DNA from: Linnemannia hyalina
Taxonomy: Eukaryota; Mortierellomycota; Mortierellomycetes; Mortierellales; Mortierellaceae
Reading direction: 5' to 3'
Length of the DNA stretch: 64,000 nt
NCBI GenBank assembly: GCA_019671135.1
Contig: JAHRHY010000013.1
Coordinates: 1,364,001-1,428,000 of the forward strand
Of the stretch, positions 1 to 11,328 are shown piece after piece (the stretch's first letter is position 1; every line of letters begins with the position of its first letter). Both the position numbers and the translations under genes were made by a program. The notes below the pieces were generated by a model. The model was given only the letters and a program-made list of their open reading frames with translations. It made no database searches and had not been told where the DNA came from.

Positions 1-358
1 CAGCAGCATACCTCAGGTCCCGATGGATCCGGATCTTGATCGAGCAAGGCACATTCACCCTGGCTTTAACCTGCCTAACCATATCCCTCACCGTCTCCGG
101 ATCCGACATTAAATGCGACCCAATCTTTTCCTGAATCGCCCATTTCTGAGGGCACCCACAATTGATATCGATCCCCGACACAAAGGGCGCTGCGAGTTCT
201 GCGGCGTTGGCGAGGTCGAAGCCGTTGGAGGCTGCGAATTGGATGACGACGGGGTCGTCGAGGATGTTTGTTGAGAATTCGCACTCCCGGGCATAGTTTG
301 AAGATGCGAAGACGTCGGCTAGGATCATGGGGGTGTAGACTAAGTCGCAGTTGTATCT

Positions 359-398
<40 letters not shown>

Positions 399-723
399 GG
401 TTGGAGGGTGTTTGAAGGAGCAGGAAGGAGGAGGGAGGTCAAGGTTAGTTTATAGGCTGCTAGATGTCCAATTTGAACTGTTTGAAAGAAGGCAGAGGCG
501 TCTGTTGCTGTTGTTGTTGCTTCTCTCTCTCTCCTCTCTCTCCTCTCTCTCTCTCTCTCCATGTCCTGTATGTATGTGAGAATTACCTCCGGACGAGTTC
601 CCGAAAGGGCAGCTTGCTGTATCTGACCATGGGGGCGCACACATTGAGAGGGCGGGTCTTTGTGGAGAAGAGTTGCATGATATCTGTCCTTGGAAGGGAC
701 CTACTGGCGTTCTCGTATGACAT
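1..723 (-). CDS. DUS4: tRNA-dihydrouridine synthase, DUS4 type (3' part beyond window)
   Basis: Reduces uridine to dihydrouridine in the D-loop of tRNAs (positions 20a/20b for the Dus4 branch) with an FMN cofactor. Read on the reverse strand as exon 1 (723-587) and exon 2 (356-1, open at the window edge); 164 residues are visible. The start ATG at 723 is the first in frame. Exon 1 ends with VRYSKLPFRELVR and splices in phase to RYNCDLVYTPMI, so residues match the family across the junction. The flavin-barrel signature NCGCPQKWA lies near residues 111-119, with C114 as the expected catalytic cysteine, followed by the IKIRIH strand near 152-157. The intron (586-357) carries a long T tract and a CT repeat on the plus strand. 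Assignment to Dus4 rather than Dus1-3 rests on the NCGCPQ.WA and YTPMI.ADVF motifs; I am confident of the family and fairly confident of the branch. Confidence 0.86.
361..560. repeat. Poly-T tract and CT microsatellite inside the DUS4 intron
   Basis: An uninterrupted run of T occupies 361-397, directly next to the intron 3' splice site (CCAG/ATAC on the reverse strand, so the transcript carries a long A tract just before the acceptor). A CT-rich microsatellite lies around 521-560. Both are simple-sequence tracts prone to length change. A purine-rich rather than pyrimidine-rich acceptor context is unusual. Confidence 0.8.
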
Positions 724-1408
724 GTTTGTTGATGTGTTTTTTTTAAGAGTGGATTCCTGAAAAGGTAAAGTGGAGAGTGATGGGTGGTTGCGGTGCTGAA
801 TGGGTTATAGGTAATGTCTAGTTTGCGCCAGTCTTGTCGAGCCTCGTCCTGAAGGTGGTTGGGCGTTTGAATGCGCTGTTGTATGAGTGAAGTGAATGTG
901 AAGGAATGAAGAAGAGTAAAATGGGGTGATCGTTCAAGGCAAAGGCCTTTTTGTTCTTTTGGACTTTTTGTGCTCAGGGATAGGTGGCTTAGGAAAGAGT
1001 GCTCGGCGCCACCAAATGTACTTTTTCCCAAGGAGACCAGACGAAGGAGAAGGAAGTGCCAAATCATCGCCCTTTCCGCCTCTCATTTTGGCAACCAAGA
1101 ATACCTGCATACACGTCAAGGGAAACCAAGAAAGAGCTATTGCATCGGTAGGATCTCGAGAGCACGTAAAAAAAGGTCCTTGTTCACTTCACCCTCGGTG
1201 TATCGACCATCTTTTTCTGGTTTATCGCAAGGTGTAAAGGCTAGCATGTAGAAATTTAAAGTTTTCAGTGGCTGAGGCAAGCCTCCTACTTTTCATTTTT
1301 TTTTTTTCAGCGGAGGCCAGGGAATGCTCTTTGCTCGCTAACTATTGCAATCAAGCAACTACCCTTGGCAGGATTCACAAACACGCCATCTGAATCAACA
1401 GAACCAGC
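724..1408. other. Intergenic, divergent promoter region
   Basis: This stretch lies between the reverse-strand DUS4 start and the forward F-box gene, so it should hold both promoters. Short overlapping reading frames occur on both strands but none has a recognisable domain or codon pattern. A T tract sits near 1298-1308, shortly before the F-box gene leader. Confidence 0.5.
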
Positions 1409-3334
1409 ATGGAGTCCGCATCAACAAGATTCTTCACCATCCCCGAGCTCCTCGCCATGCTGATACTACGCCTCAACCATAATGAGATTTCAAAACTGAT
1501 GCGAACAAGTAGGCTCATGCACCAACTCTGTACTCCTGCTCACTATCACAGCGTCGACTCCAACTTCAGACCTGGCCACAAGACCCTCCTTAGCTCCAAA
1601 CAATGCATCCGTGCGCTCTACAAGAACGTTAGCTTTGTTCGACAGCTCGTTCTCGGACTCGAGGACCTTATCTATTACTTTAATTGCGTCGTCGACTACC
1701 AGGATCGGCTCTCACACGAAACAGGACAACCTCTATTGGAACAGCCACGATGGCTTTACCCGCGAGACCGCCATACCTGCCCAGTACTGCCGATACCCCC
1801 CATGATGTTTCTAACCAGTCTTGAGATCGATATCCACTACCCATCCAAGACTGCGGAAATGAGCGTGTGCCCGTATTCTCTACCGACCTATCGTGACCCG
1901 AGGGCGACCACCACCAGGATCTGTTGGTTGTTACAACTCAACCCACATCTTACGCGTGTCACCATAGCAGGGTTCGTCTTCAAGGACAACCGGGATACCC
2001 TCCTGCTCACAACATCGATATTTGGTTTGGACAGGTTGCAGGATCTCTATATTTCAGCCATGTACTGGGAGCCCACCGATCTGAAGCTGATACCCAACAT
2101 TTTTTTCAGCTGCCCACCGTCTTTGCGGGTGTTGAGCATTGACCTATGTTGGGAAGACAGACAAGAATATTACGGCGTGCTCACGACCGAATATCAACGT
2201 CGACAACCAGGAAGGCTGCATTTATGGGAAGTGGAGGACAAGGAGTGTGGTCTGACAGCGGTGCCCCAACGAGAGGAGCCATTGGTGCGCTTGACGACGC
2301 TCATGCTAACGGATACGGACGAGTTTGTTGATCAGAGGGTTATGGGATCGATCCTGGCGCACTGTCCCAACCTCCGCAACATGAAGATGCCCTGCACCGA
2401 TAAGACCGAGGACAACGATGACAACAAGGCCCTAGCCACAGTAGTCGCCAGATCCTGCCCAAAGTTGCGCAACTTGACCTATCAGGATCACATCGACGGC
2501 GGTGCGAACGGTGCGCTGTTATTACGGATCATGGATGCACTGCCCCCACAGCAGGTTGAGCAGTTGACATGCGAGAGGAGACCATTTAAGATTCGTGGAC
2601 TGGATGTAACGACACTGTTCAAGAGGCATTCGACTACACTGCGTACTCTTTGTTTGGTTGGCTGTCGGAATGTGCGGTCCAAGGCGATTAAAATCCTTCT
2701 GGATGATTGTCGAGGTATTGAGAGGTTGGAGGTTTCTTGGGGTGGTGACCGACATGAGCTTTGTATTGACCTGGAAGATGCGGTCGAGATTCCATGGGCA
2801 TGTATCCGGGTCGAGTCACTTGTGCTCACGATTGCCGTTCCAGACGAGCCGTTACACTTGCACACTGGAACTGAGCCCTACTACAACCGCCCCCCACCAA
2901 CAACACTCTCGGAAGCGGAGAAGGAGCAGTTTGAGCAGCTGGAGGCCCTCTATCGTCAAATCGGAACACTCACGGAGCTGACGTGTCTCAACCTGGAAGT
3001 CTTCTACTACGACCCGCAAGGCGTCCGTCCGTTATCAAATTGTACAGGGTCCAACACATTCCCCGGTATGCTGAGCCTCGGCGACTGCAGATATGAACGT
3101 CCGGGATTCCTGCACCACTTGGCAGGGCTGACAAATCTGAGAGTCCTTGCCGGGTCGATCTCTGCGACGACTGACGAAACCAGCATGACGATGGGGCGGG
3201 CGGAGGCAGAGTGGATATATTCCAATTGGCCGGCCCTGGAAAAGGCGAATTTCTTTCCGAGAAATTGCCATATCCGCGCGCCTTACAAGTGGCTGCAGGA
3301 ACAGCGGGACAATTTGAAAATATCTCTTTTTTAG
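1409..3334 (+). CDS. F-box-like / leucine-rich-repeat-like protein, paralogue 1
   Basis: Intronless 641-residue protein. The N-terminus (about residues 7-50, with RFFTIPELLAMLI and LMRTSRLMHQLCTPAHYHSV) has the shape of an F-box, the module that binds Skp1 in SCF ubiquitin ligases. The rest has irregular leucine-rich segments such as CPNLRNMKM and CPKLRNLTY that resemble AMN1-type LRRs and would choose the substrate. It is clearly homologous along its length to the protein at 11329-13206 and to two broken copies nearby. The ATG at 1409 follows a leader rich in CAA/ACA and starts the F-box itself, so it is preferred. The substrate is unknown. Skp1 binding is inferred from family resemblance; the F-box is divergent. 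Confidence 0.82.
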   Translation: MESASTRFFTIPELLAMLILRLNHNEISKLMRTSRLMHQLCTPAHYHSVDSNFRPGHKTLLSSKQCIRALYKNVSFVRQLVLGLEDLIYYFNCVVDYQDRLSHETGQPLLEQPRWLYPRDRHTCPVLPIPPMMFLTSLEIDIHYPSKTAEMSVCPYSLPTYRDPRATTTRICWLLQLNPHLTRVTIAGFVFKDNRDTLLLTTSIFGLDRLQDLYISAMYWEPTDLKLIPNIFFSCPPSLRVLSIDLCWEDRQEYYGVLTTEYQRRQPGRLHLWEVEDKECGLTAVPQREEPLVRLTTLMLTDTDEFVDQRVMGSILAHCPNLRNMKMPCTDKTEDNDDNKALATVVARSCPKLRNLTYQDHIDGGANGALLLRIMDALPPQQVEQLTCERRPFKIRGLDVTTLFKRHSTTLRTLCLVGCRNVRSKAIKILLDDCRGIERLEVSWGGDRHELCIDLEDAVEIPWACIRVESLVLTIAVPDEPLHLHTGTEPYYNRPPPTTLSEAEKEQFEQLEALYRQIGTLTELTCLNLEVFYYDPQGVRPLSNCTGSNTFPGMLSLGDCRYERPGFLHHLAGLTNLRVLAGSISATTDETSMTMGRAEAEWIYSNWPALEKANFFPRNCHIRAPYKWLQEQRDNLKISLF

Positions 3335-3754
3335 TATTATTTTTTTTGCATTGCTTTTTTTTTTTTTTTGGAAGCTCTGTTCAATACAATTTTCATTTTG
3401 TCTTGCCTTTGAACAACAACGTGGCCGCGTTTGAGAAAAACACTTGTACTTTGAAGAAAATGCGTATTGTAGGTAATCTTGTTTGTCGTGGTGTGAAGGC
3501 GATGGGCCGGCGGAGGAAAAGAAAAGAGAAAAAATGAGCACTAGAAGGAGTGGCTTGAACTGGTTTGATGGTTTAAATTTCAACGACATTTTTTTTTTTG
3601 GGTGGCGCTTGATCAGAACCCGACACTTTGCTTTCACGAAACACAGGTAAAACGCGTTTCGGAAAACATTCGTGTAAAAGATAATAGATATGATTTATTA
3701 TTCAGAGCTTGATAAGTCTAATGGCTTCCCACCAAACTTTCTTTCGTCCACCCG
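3335..3754. other. Intergenic, convergent 3' ends
   Basis: Downstream region between the forward F-box gene and the reverse-strand pseudogene. It holds T tracts near 3340-3370 and 3588-3599 and no credible gene. Confidence 0.5.
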
Positions 3755-4955
3755 CTATTTGAACTCATCTTTCATAAGATCGACATTCTTCTTTGAATAG
3801 AACTGCGCTTTCTCTAACGCAGCCCAAATACCATCGTCACACAAGTCTCATGAATCACTTCCGAGACTGACCCAAACAGCTCCTTGAACTCTTCCTGTCC
3901 GGCAGGCGAAGGAGGCAGCCAGGGCGTCTCGATCTGTGGTTTACCGATGCTGAGCAAACCGGGGAAGGTGCTCGACTTGACATGCCAATATAATGGAAGA
4001 TTACCTTAGACGGTCATAGAAGAAGACCTTCAAGTTGAGATGCTCCAGGTCCGTGAGTTTTTCCAGTTGGCGAAAGAGACGTTCCAATTGATCGAACTGC
4101 TCCTTCTCGGTGGCTGACAATGTTGCCGGTGGTGATCGACTGTAATAGTGCTCGACGCTGGTGTGGAGATACAGGGGCTCATCTGGAATGCCCACGGTCA
4201 GTCTCAGTCGCCGCAGCCTAGTACAGACCCACAGGAACTTGATCGCGCCCTCCAGATCGATGATGAACTCATGCCGGTCACCCAACAAGACGATATCTAG
4301 CGCCTCAATAGTCGGGCACTCAACCAACAGGAATTGGATAGCCTTGTCTTTGATGCTCCGACAATTAGACAAGACAAGCTTCCGCAGAGTGTCGGAGTGT
4401 CTCCTGAATATCGTTCCTACGTGATCTTGGATCTCGGTTGACTGGCTTGTGCAATGAAACTCTTGCACCTGTTGCGGGGATAACGCCTCTATGACCTGCA
4501 GCACCAGCTCGCCATCCGTGAGCTCCTCATCATCGTCCCGATGGGTCAAGGAGTTTAGTTTCGGACATATCTTGGCGATCTCCTTTGCAAGACCCCTAGA
4601 GTCATTGATATCGACCAAGGGGTCGTAGCTCCCACTCGCGGATATTCAGGCAGCGTCGCAGAATCCGCAAAATTTGGTCGTTGGGGAGCTCTTTATCCAA
4701 TTTCCAGAGCGTGCCCTTCGCCAGACGGTCTTTGTCAAGCCGCACTCCTTGTCCTCCCTCTCCCAGGATTATTGTTCCCAGATGTCCGTATCGAGATAGT
4801 CTTTTGTGTATATTCCTTTCCAAGCAGCGTGTCTCCTCTCGGAAAAATCCAAACCCAATGTCTGGAGGGACGGCGGGCGATTGAAAATGATGTCCTGTCC
4901 CACATTCATATTCGCATCCAACCAAGTCCTGTAGTTGCTTCAATCCATATATGGA
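3755..4955 (-). pseudogene. Broken F-box/LRR-like paralogue
   Basis: Reverse-strand relic of the same family as the genes at 1409 and 11329. Homology begins near 4955 (SIYGLKQLQDL, matching SIFGLDRLQDL of paralogue 1) and ends at a stop at 3757-3755 after ALEKAQFYSKKN, which matches ALEKANFF near the C-terminus of paralogue 1. The F-box half is missing. The remainder is split over at least three frames. The best piece (4618-4001) keeps SPQQVQEFHC, GDRHEFIIDLEGAIKF and VGIPDEPLYLHT. In the 4602-4955 part, stops interrupt the parental frame. So it is both 5'-truncated and frameshifted. Confidence 0.85.
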
Positions 4956-5071
4956 GATAGAATGAATAATGAGAATATATATAGAACTAGATAAAATGTA
5001 AAAGGTCAAGGGTATTAGGGTGATGATGAAAAATGCAAAAGAGGAAAAGAGAAGCAAAAAAACGACTAAAT

Positions 5072-7290
5072 CTAAATCTTTAACTCCTCCTTCTCACCGC
5101 CCACCACAGACGTCGAAGACGAGCCCGGGAAGATCGTTGCGCCCGCACTTGCAACACCCGACGACCCCTTCATATCCGTCGCGATCTGGTCAATGCTCTC
5201 CGCATGTCCAATCTCTTCATCTCCATCACCGGAAGCAGTGGCAGCAACACCTTCAGCAGTGGTCTCGTGCATCTTGGCGGTATCGCTGTTGGCTGCGAAA
5301 ATGATGGTGACGACCAGACCTACACCGGCCATGATGGCATAGGTGTAGAAGGCGGAACGGTATCCGGGGAGGAGCTCTGCGCCCACGGCCAGTCGGCCGT
5401 TCTTGTTGTTCGCGACGATGTTTGCAACTGCGATTCCGATTGGTGCGCCGATTTGCAGGGCCACGTTGTATACTATCGACGGCGGCAGCAAGAAAGAAAG
5501 AAAGAAAGAAAGAAAGAACGAATGGTAAGTCATCAAACTTTGTAAGATACAATTGAGAACAATCCTTTTTCTGAAGATGCATCAGCAGGACAGTGTAGAG
5601 TAACGTACCAGCACCGACGACACCTTGATCATCGTCATCAGCGTCAGCAACGCAGTTGATCTGACAGCACAACCAGACGGGAGCCATGCCCATAAAGTTC
5701 AAGATCAATGAAGGGAAGGGGATCGACCAGTACGACGAGTCGGCCTTGATCTGAGCAAGTACGATACCCGAGGCGATAAAGAAAAACCAACCGACAATGG
5801 TAATAATCTTGGTGCGGACCTTGGCCACAATCCGGGTAATGATCACAATCGCGACGATAGCCCCCACACCATGAACAATATACGCCAAAGAAGTTTTCAG
5901 AGGAGTGTAACCCAGGACGTTCTGGAGAAGGAGCGAGGAGAAGTAAATCATGGCGTTTAAGGCGGCCGAGACGCAGAGAATAATCAAGCAGGACGCGATA
6001 AGACGCTGCGACTTCCAGATGCGGAGGGGCATGATCGGGTAGTCGATCTTGTGCTCGATAACGACAAAGGAAACAATAAGGACCAGACCGACAATCAGAG
6101 GAGCCAAGGTCTTTGCAGAGGCCCAGCCGCTGACGGGAGACTCGCTGAGGTAAAAAATGATACACACAATACCGGCGCAGAAGGCGCCGGCTCCAAAAAT
6201 GTCGATGCGACGGTCTTCGATCTTGGACACACCCTTCTCCGCAGGGATGACCACGAAACCGAGGATGGCCATAATAAAACCGAGGATGGCAGTGAAGTAG
6301 AAGATCCATCTCCAGCCTGTAGGGGGAAAAGGTAGTAAAGTGCCACACAGGATTAGCCTATCAACTTTCCTCAAACTCTAAAAAAAAAACAGATGCTTGT
6401 CGTGTTATTTACCAATGGTAGATCCAAGAATACCACCGAGCAAGACACCAACAACAGAACCAACGGCACCAGTGCCTCCAAACACAGACAGTGCAAAAGT
6501 GCGCTCAGGACCAACAGGATATGTAGTAGTCAAGATGGCCAAGGCACTAGGAACCGTGAACCCAGCACCCATTCCTTGGAGGGCACGACCGACGGACATG
6601 ATGACGGGGTCCTTGGCGAAACCATTGACGACAGACCAGATCGAGAACCAAGTGACTCCGAGGATGTAGATACGGCGATGGCCAAACAAGTCACCAAATC
6701 GACCACCAATCAAGAGGAAGGCGCCATAGGCCAAGGAATAGGCTGAGGTGACCCTGGAAACGAAAAAAAAAAGGATGATGCATAATAGTGTTAGAGTTGT
6801 GTTGCGTTGTGTCTGTGTGTTTTAGTCGATTCGAAGCTTTGCCTGCCTGCGTTCGCTTCTTTTAGTCCACTTCTGTGAATAGAAGATTGGGTGAGAAGAG
6901 GGAGTCATCATTTTAAAAAGGAGAGGAAGAAAGTGTGTTTGCTTACCACTGCAGCTGGTCAATCGAGTAGCCGACCTCCTTTAGGATGTCAGGAAGAGTA
7001 ATCGTCACACTAGCGACGTTGATAATATCCAGCATCTACACGGACAAGGAACGAAATAGATCGAGGAAGTCAGAAAAAAGGAGGTTTGCTGAATTGAACA
7101 ACAGATTGTGAGTTCCATGAACATACGTCGTGAGACATGTGTGGGGAAGGATGATGGTGAGTATAATAAGGAAGGGATCAAGTACCTGAGCCATGGAGAC
7201 GAGGGCGAGGAGGAGTCCCTTATTCTGGTTTAGCCGGCGGTACCAGGGGAGCAGGGGTTTTGTGGATGTTGCTATCGTTGTAGCTTCCAT
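5072..7290 (-). CDS. Major facilitator superfamily multidrug transporter (DHA2-like, 14 TM)
   Basis: Proton-coupled efflux transporter predicted in the plasma or vacuolar membrane. Five reverse-strand exons join in phase: 7290-7186, 7035-6947, 6753-6413, 6316-5609 and 5472-5072, giving 547 residues. All introns have GT..AG ends. The first exon ends LLALVSMAQ and continues MLDIINVASVTITLP in exon 2. Motif A is GGRFGDLFGHRR. The junction of exons 3 and 4 restores STIGWRWIFYF, which is typical of 14-TM drug:H+ antiporters. Exons 4 and 5 restore GAVYNVALQIGAPIGIAVA. The hydrophilic C-terminal tail of about 60 residues is Ala/Gly/Ser/Glu-rich. The substrate cannot be told from sequence. Intron 4 contains an AAGA microsatellite. 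Confidence 0.9.
5490..5519. repeat. (GAAA)n microsatellite in transporter intron
   Basis: About seven tandem copies of a GAAA/AAGA tetranucleotide on the plus strand lie inside intron 4 of the transporter gene, close to its 3' splice site at 5473. Confidence 0.85.
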
Positions 7291-10286
7291 TGCTGTGTGA
7301 TTTTAAGCGTTGAGGGTACAAGGGTTGGGTTGGGTGTAAAGAGGCGAGTGTGAAGGGAAAAATCAACTTGAGAATGAACAGTGGGATTAAAAAGTCGAAC
7401 GAGGAAAAGATGAAAGGGGTTGAAAGCAGCGTTGTCACCGAGTAAATATAAACGAAGAGGAGAACGCGAAAAGGGAGAACAGTAGCGGGATGGTGCGGTC
7501 GGTTGTATGAAAACCAAGAAAGTACTGAATGAAGAATGGACAGAAGAGAGAAATAAGCGATGGGGTTGAGGGGTTATATATGTTTTTCTGGCGGCTCATT
7601 CTTTGCTGACAGTACTTTTTTTTTCCTGTGCAGTGGTAACCGCAAGCGAACCGAAATAAAAAAACGTAAGTAAACGAACACCTGAGTAACCACACTGGTA
7701 ACAACAAGCGGTAACGAAGATTGGCTTAGTTGGATAGAAGAGTTACGCAAGGCAGAGGAAGAAAGAAGGCTGGGTGATCGGCAGGTTTTCTTCAAATAAA
7801 CAATTCACTTTCGTCTTCTTTTGTTTGTGTTGTCTCCATCTGTCATTGCCAGTGCGCTCCTTTTAGAACTACAGTAGCTGAACTCAGTAATCCGTCATGG
7901 TTCCCTGCTATGTTTTACTTAGCCGCACCAAAAGACGTGTACAATTTCTCTTTTCTCTTCCCTCTATTCTGCAAAACACAGACACGTAGGACAATACGTC
8001 TTTGCAGCACCTCACTCTTAGACAGAAGAAACTCCAAGGGTTCCATTATCCCCTATATACTTGCATTCAAACCAGCTCGAATCCACTCCCTACTCACCTC
8101 CCTCCCCCCCTTCTCCTCTTTCCCTTCCGGTGGGCATTCGTCTTGGAACTTGGCACAGGATTTTGGTGAAGCAATTTTTTTCGATCGGAGAGAAACGATG
8201 TTCCCGCTCCGGTCGAACAAGATCACAAGCAGGTGGTGCTGACGCGTACATTACTTTTTGACTTTTAGAAATGAAACCTCACCTTCATCTTGATAACAAC
8301 GAAAAAAAAGCACTATCACATCAAGGAATGGATGGTAGAAGAAAGGTAAGGGGCGACTTTAGCTTGTAGAATGATAAGAAGGTAAAATTAAGCTTGCTTC
8401 AATCTAACGGCTTTTTTGTTTGGACACCCAGGTTGACCACACAAAGGAATTCGTCATGCTCATGTTCAATTGACGGGTCTCTTTTCTACTTCCTTTTCCT
8501 CACTCCCTTCTACGCGCATATACCGAAACATGGACATCTTCATACTGGCTTGGTTGTATGAACTCATAGAAGTCCCACCTCCCTCTTTCGGTGCACAGGC
8601 AGAGAATAAACGTCGTTCAAAACAACAAAATTGATTGTGAAAAGCGAAAAGTGCAAAGCTATAACGCTTTCGATGAACGGTTGATTTTTCTGCCAGCACC
8701 GCCTGGTTGCCCAGGACCGTAATGACCATGCTGCACCTTGATGTTGTTCATTGGCTGACTTGACCAAGAGGGAAAAAAAAGGACTTGGTAATGCCAAGAG
8801 TGTGTGCGTGTACCAACTTGACGTCAAGCTACCTTGAGAGAAATAGATGAGGCTGAGAGTTAGCTACCTCTGGGGGCCAGAGAAAGAAAGCCAAGCACAA
8901 AAATTATATCTTGCTTTCCTTGCATTCGAATAGGTCGAGGACGTGGCATTTTTTGTTAGCTATTGGACCACTTCCTTCAACTGTGCTCATCAACGCACGT
9001 CGGCTTTTCTTTCCATACTTTGATCGTCCTTCCCTTTCACCTTTCCATATGCCCCAGGTAAAGAAAGACATACGTGCGCAGTTACCCTCAATACGTCCAT
9101 TCACCCGATCACTTTCCGATCTCTCCGCTAATTCTTATTTTTCTTCACACATTGACGACCCTTGTTGCGGTCAGCGCAATTGCCTTTTTTAGTGCAAAAT
9201 TTGTCCCCGCCTGCGTAGAACGATCAAAAACTCTGAACTCGGTTATTCTTTTTATCTGTCTTGTTCCTGAATGACTCTCACACATTTTTGTATGTCATCG
9301 CTGTGTTTTCTTCAGTAGTAGACGATCAACCCATAAACGAAATGAAAACCTTATTTTATTTTTGGTGTACGTGACCCAGCTCTTTGGTCTACCAACTCTG
9401 CCCCTGGACGGTCCGGCTTTTCTATCTACCTATCAAAGAGGAAAAAAAATATATCTACCTATCACCAATCACAGACTGAACCCAACTCTGGTCGTTCCCT
9501 GGTGTTATTGCAGCACCGGTATTTTTTTTACACATTAATTTGCGCATGTCAGTTGGTGCAAATTGATACGTTTGGTCGAAACGTCCAACTTCTCTCAGTC
9601 TCTCTCCTTCTCCTCTCCCTTGTTCTGCGAATTATGTATAGTCTTCTTTCTTTTCTTTTTCGCGTTATGGAAAAAGGGGAGAGGGACTGTTATAAAGGTA
9701 AAACAACACTACGCCACCCTTACATCGTGGCCCGTCTCTCTTTTTACCGCTTTTGCCTTCCTTTCCATCTCACAATTGTTTACTATGCATGATACCCGCC
9801 GATTCTCTTGATCCCCTCTCCCCTTTTTTGTCGTTCAATCGCCTTTTATTGTATTGTTACCTACTGTTTTGTTTGTTTTCATTGATTGCATGTTTTTGCA
9901 TCTCTCCTGCATTTTCATCCTATGCGAACCGGTGAATAAAAGGCAGCAAGAACGATGTGGCTTTGTGATCTTCAGAAAGAAGGGCGGTAGGATGGGGGCC
10001 AACCATGGTAGCCCTGCTTGTTTGTAGTACTGATAGGATAATGCAAGGTAGGACGAGGTATAGCGTGTGATGTCGAGAAATGAGTCTGGCATGAAGAAAA
10101 AAAATAGTAATAGGAAGCTTTCCTAGCCTCGCGTGTGTGTGTTTTGTGCAACCTGCGCATCCATTTTGGACTACTTCTATTTCATTGCCACCAATTTCGT
10201 CACTCCATCGGGCGAATAAAAGCGTTTGTATACGCTCATTGTGCATCAACCTCTCTTGATCCCTTCATCACTCCCGTCGATTCGCC
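7291..10286. other. 3-kb gene-poor intergenic region
   Basis: Upstream of the transporter start on one side and the F-box relic on the other. Reading frames here are short, overlap on both strands and are rich in Phe/Ser/Leu from CT-rich sequence. None shows a domain, and no spliced gene could be assembled by eye. The first few hundred bases must contain the transporter promoter. Confidence 0.45.
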
Positions 10287-10590
10287 ATGTCGTCTGCGTT
10301 TCGGGTCCTCCACATCCCCGAGCTTTTCCACGCGGTCCTCGACTCGAGCACTCGACTGTGGACATTGCAAGACTGAGCAAGACAAACATTCGATTGAACA
10401 CTCTCTGCACGCCTGTTCTCTACCGCTCGATCGATTTCGCTTGCAGCTATAGGCACCCCAGCTTGCTGCAGTTGCCGGATGCACGCCGAGGTCTTTGCCA
10501 GGAGCGTTCATCGTATCCGAAAGCTCACCATGTCTTGGTTCGAGTTTGAATATTTCGTCAGCTGTTTCTTGGTCCACCATAGCTACTTAA
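10287..10590 (+). pseudogene. F-box N-terminal relic
   Basis: Starts with an ATG at 10287 coding for MSSAFRVLHIPELFHAVLD, an F-box-like beginning, and hits a stop after about 29 codons. A shifted frame continues with LSKTNIRLNTLCTPVLYRSIDF, then a third frame with ARSVHRIRKLTMSWFEFEYFVSCFL. These three blocks follow the order of the neighbouring intact proteins (SKLMRTSR..LCTPAHY, then SKNVHHVRELDLGLIDLVYYFNC). After about 10590 the similarity ends. It is therefore a frameshifted 5' fragment of another member of the family. Confidence 0.75.
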
Positions 10591-11328
10591 ACGACAGACA
10601 CCCACCCCCGCCTCCACTTATCCTTTTGCGGGATATCATCAAGAAACAAAGGCGCCCTACAAAAAACGCGTTAAGAGAGTAAGTCGCCTCATTTTGTCCC
10701 CTTAGTTGACTACTACAACCCGTCCAAGTCGTCCCTTGCAACTCTCACATACCATCCCACGTTCACTTCCCTCTTACTCCAACCATTACAAAATTTACCA
10801 AAACTCTCTCCTTTCCTTATCTTAGCAACATAAAACGGTCCTGGTACCACACATCCACGCCGCCTGAGCAAGGTACCGCGTGACGAGATTCAACTTCTGT
10901 GTGTTTTTGTGAAGAGTCGAAGAGTCGAAAAATAAAAGATGCGCTGTCGTGGTAATCAATTGTCCTTTTTTTCGTTCACCCCATCTCATTCCACCTTCTC
11001 CATCAAAACACGCATACAACACCAATGTCACCCCAAAACTCGTATACTAAATAGCAGGACACCTAAACAGAGCCGACAGCTCTTGCCTCTCAAGAACAAG
11101 TCGACACCTTCATCTCTGCCTCGAACCCGCTTTGTACAAACACATCGTGGCGTACTACAGCGGCCAGTTCCTTAATCCCTTCAATACGCTCTCCTTTCAC
11201 AGATAAAAGATCACTCAGAAATGACATAGCGTTAAACCTGGATAAAAGCCACCTCCCTCACCTTTGTTCACCACTCTCGCTCGACCAACCCAGAATCCAG
11301 GAACCGGCATCGCAGCAACAGCACCACC
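10591..11328. other. Intergenic, upstream of F-box paralogue 2
   Basis: No domain-bearing reading frame was seen. The last 100 bases are a CA-rich, pyrimidine-rich leader typical of the genes here, so the promoter of the gene at 11329 lies in this stretch. Confidence 0.45.

Noticed and set aside
450..1067. 205-codon reverse frame overlapping DUS4 exon 1
   Set aside because: It runs in a different frame through exon 1 and the CT repeat; the DUS4 reading with its splice junction explains the conserved residues.
5253..6374. Single 373-codon reverse frame across the transporter
   Set aside because: It reads through two introns. The spliced model restores conserved motifs at both junctions, and the read-through tail is low-complexity Arg-rich sequence.
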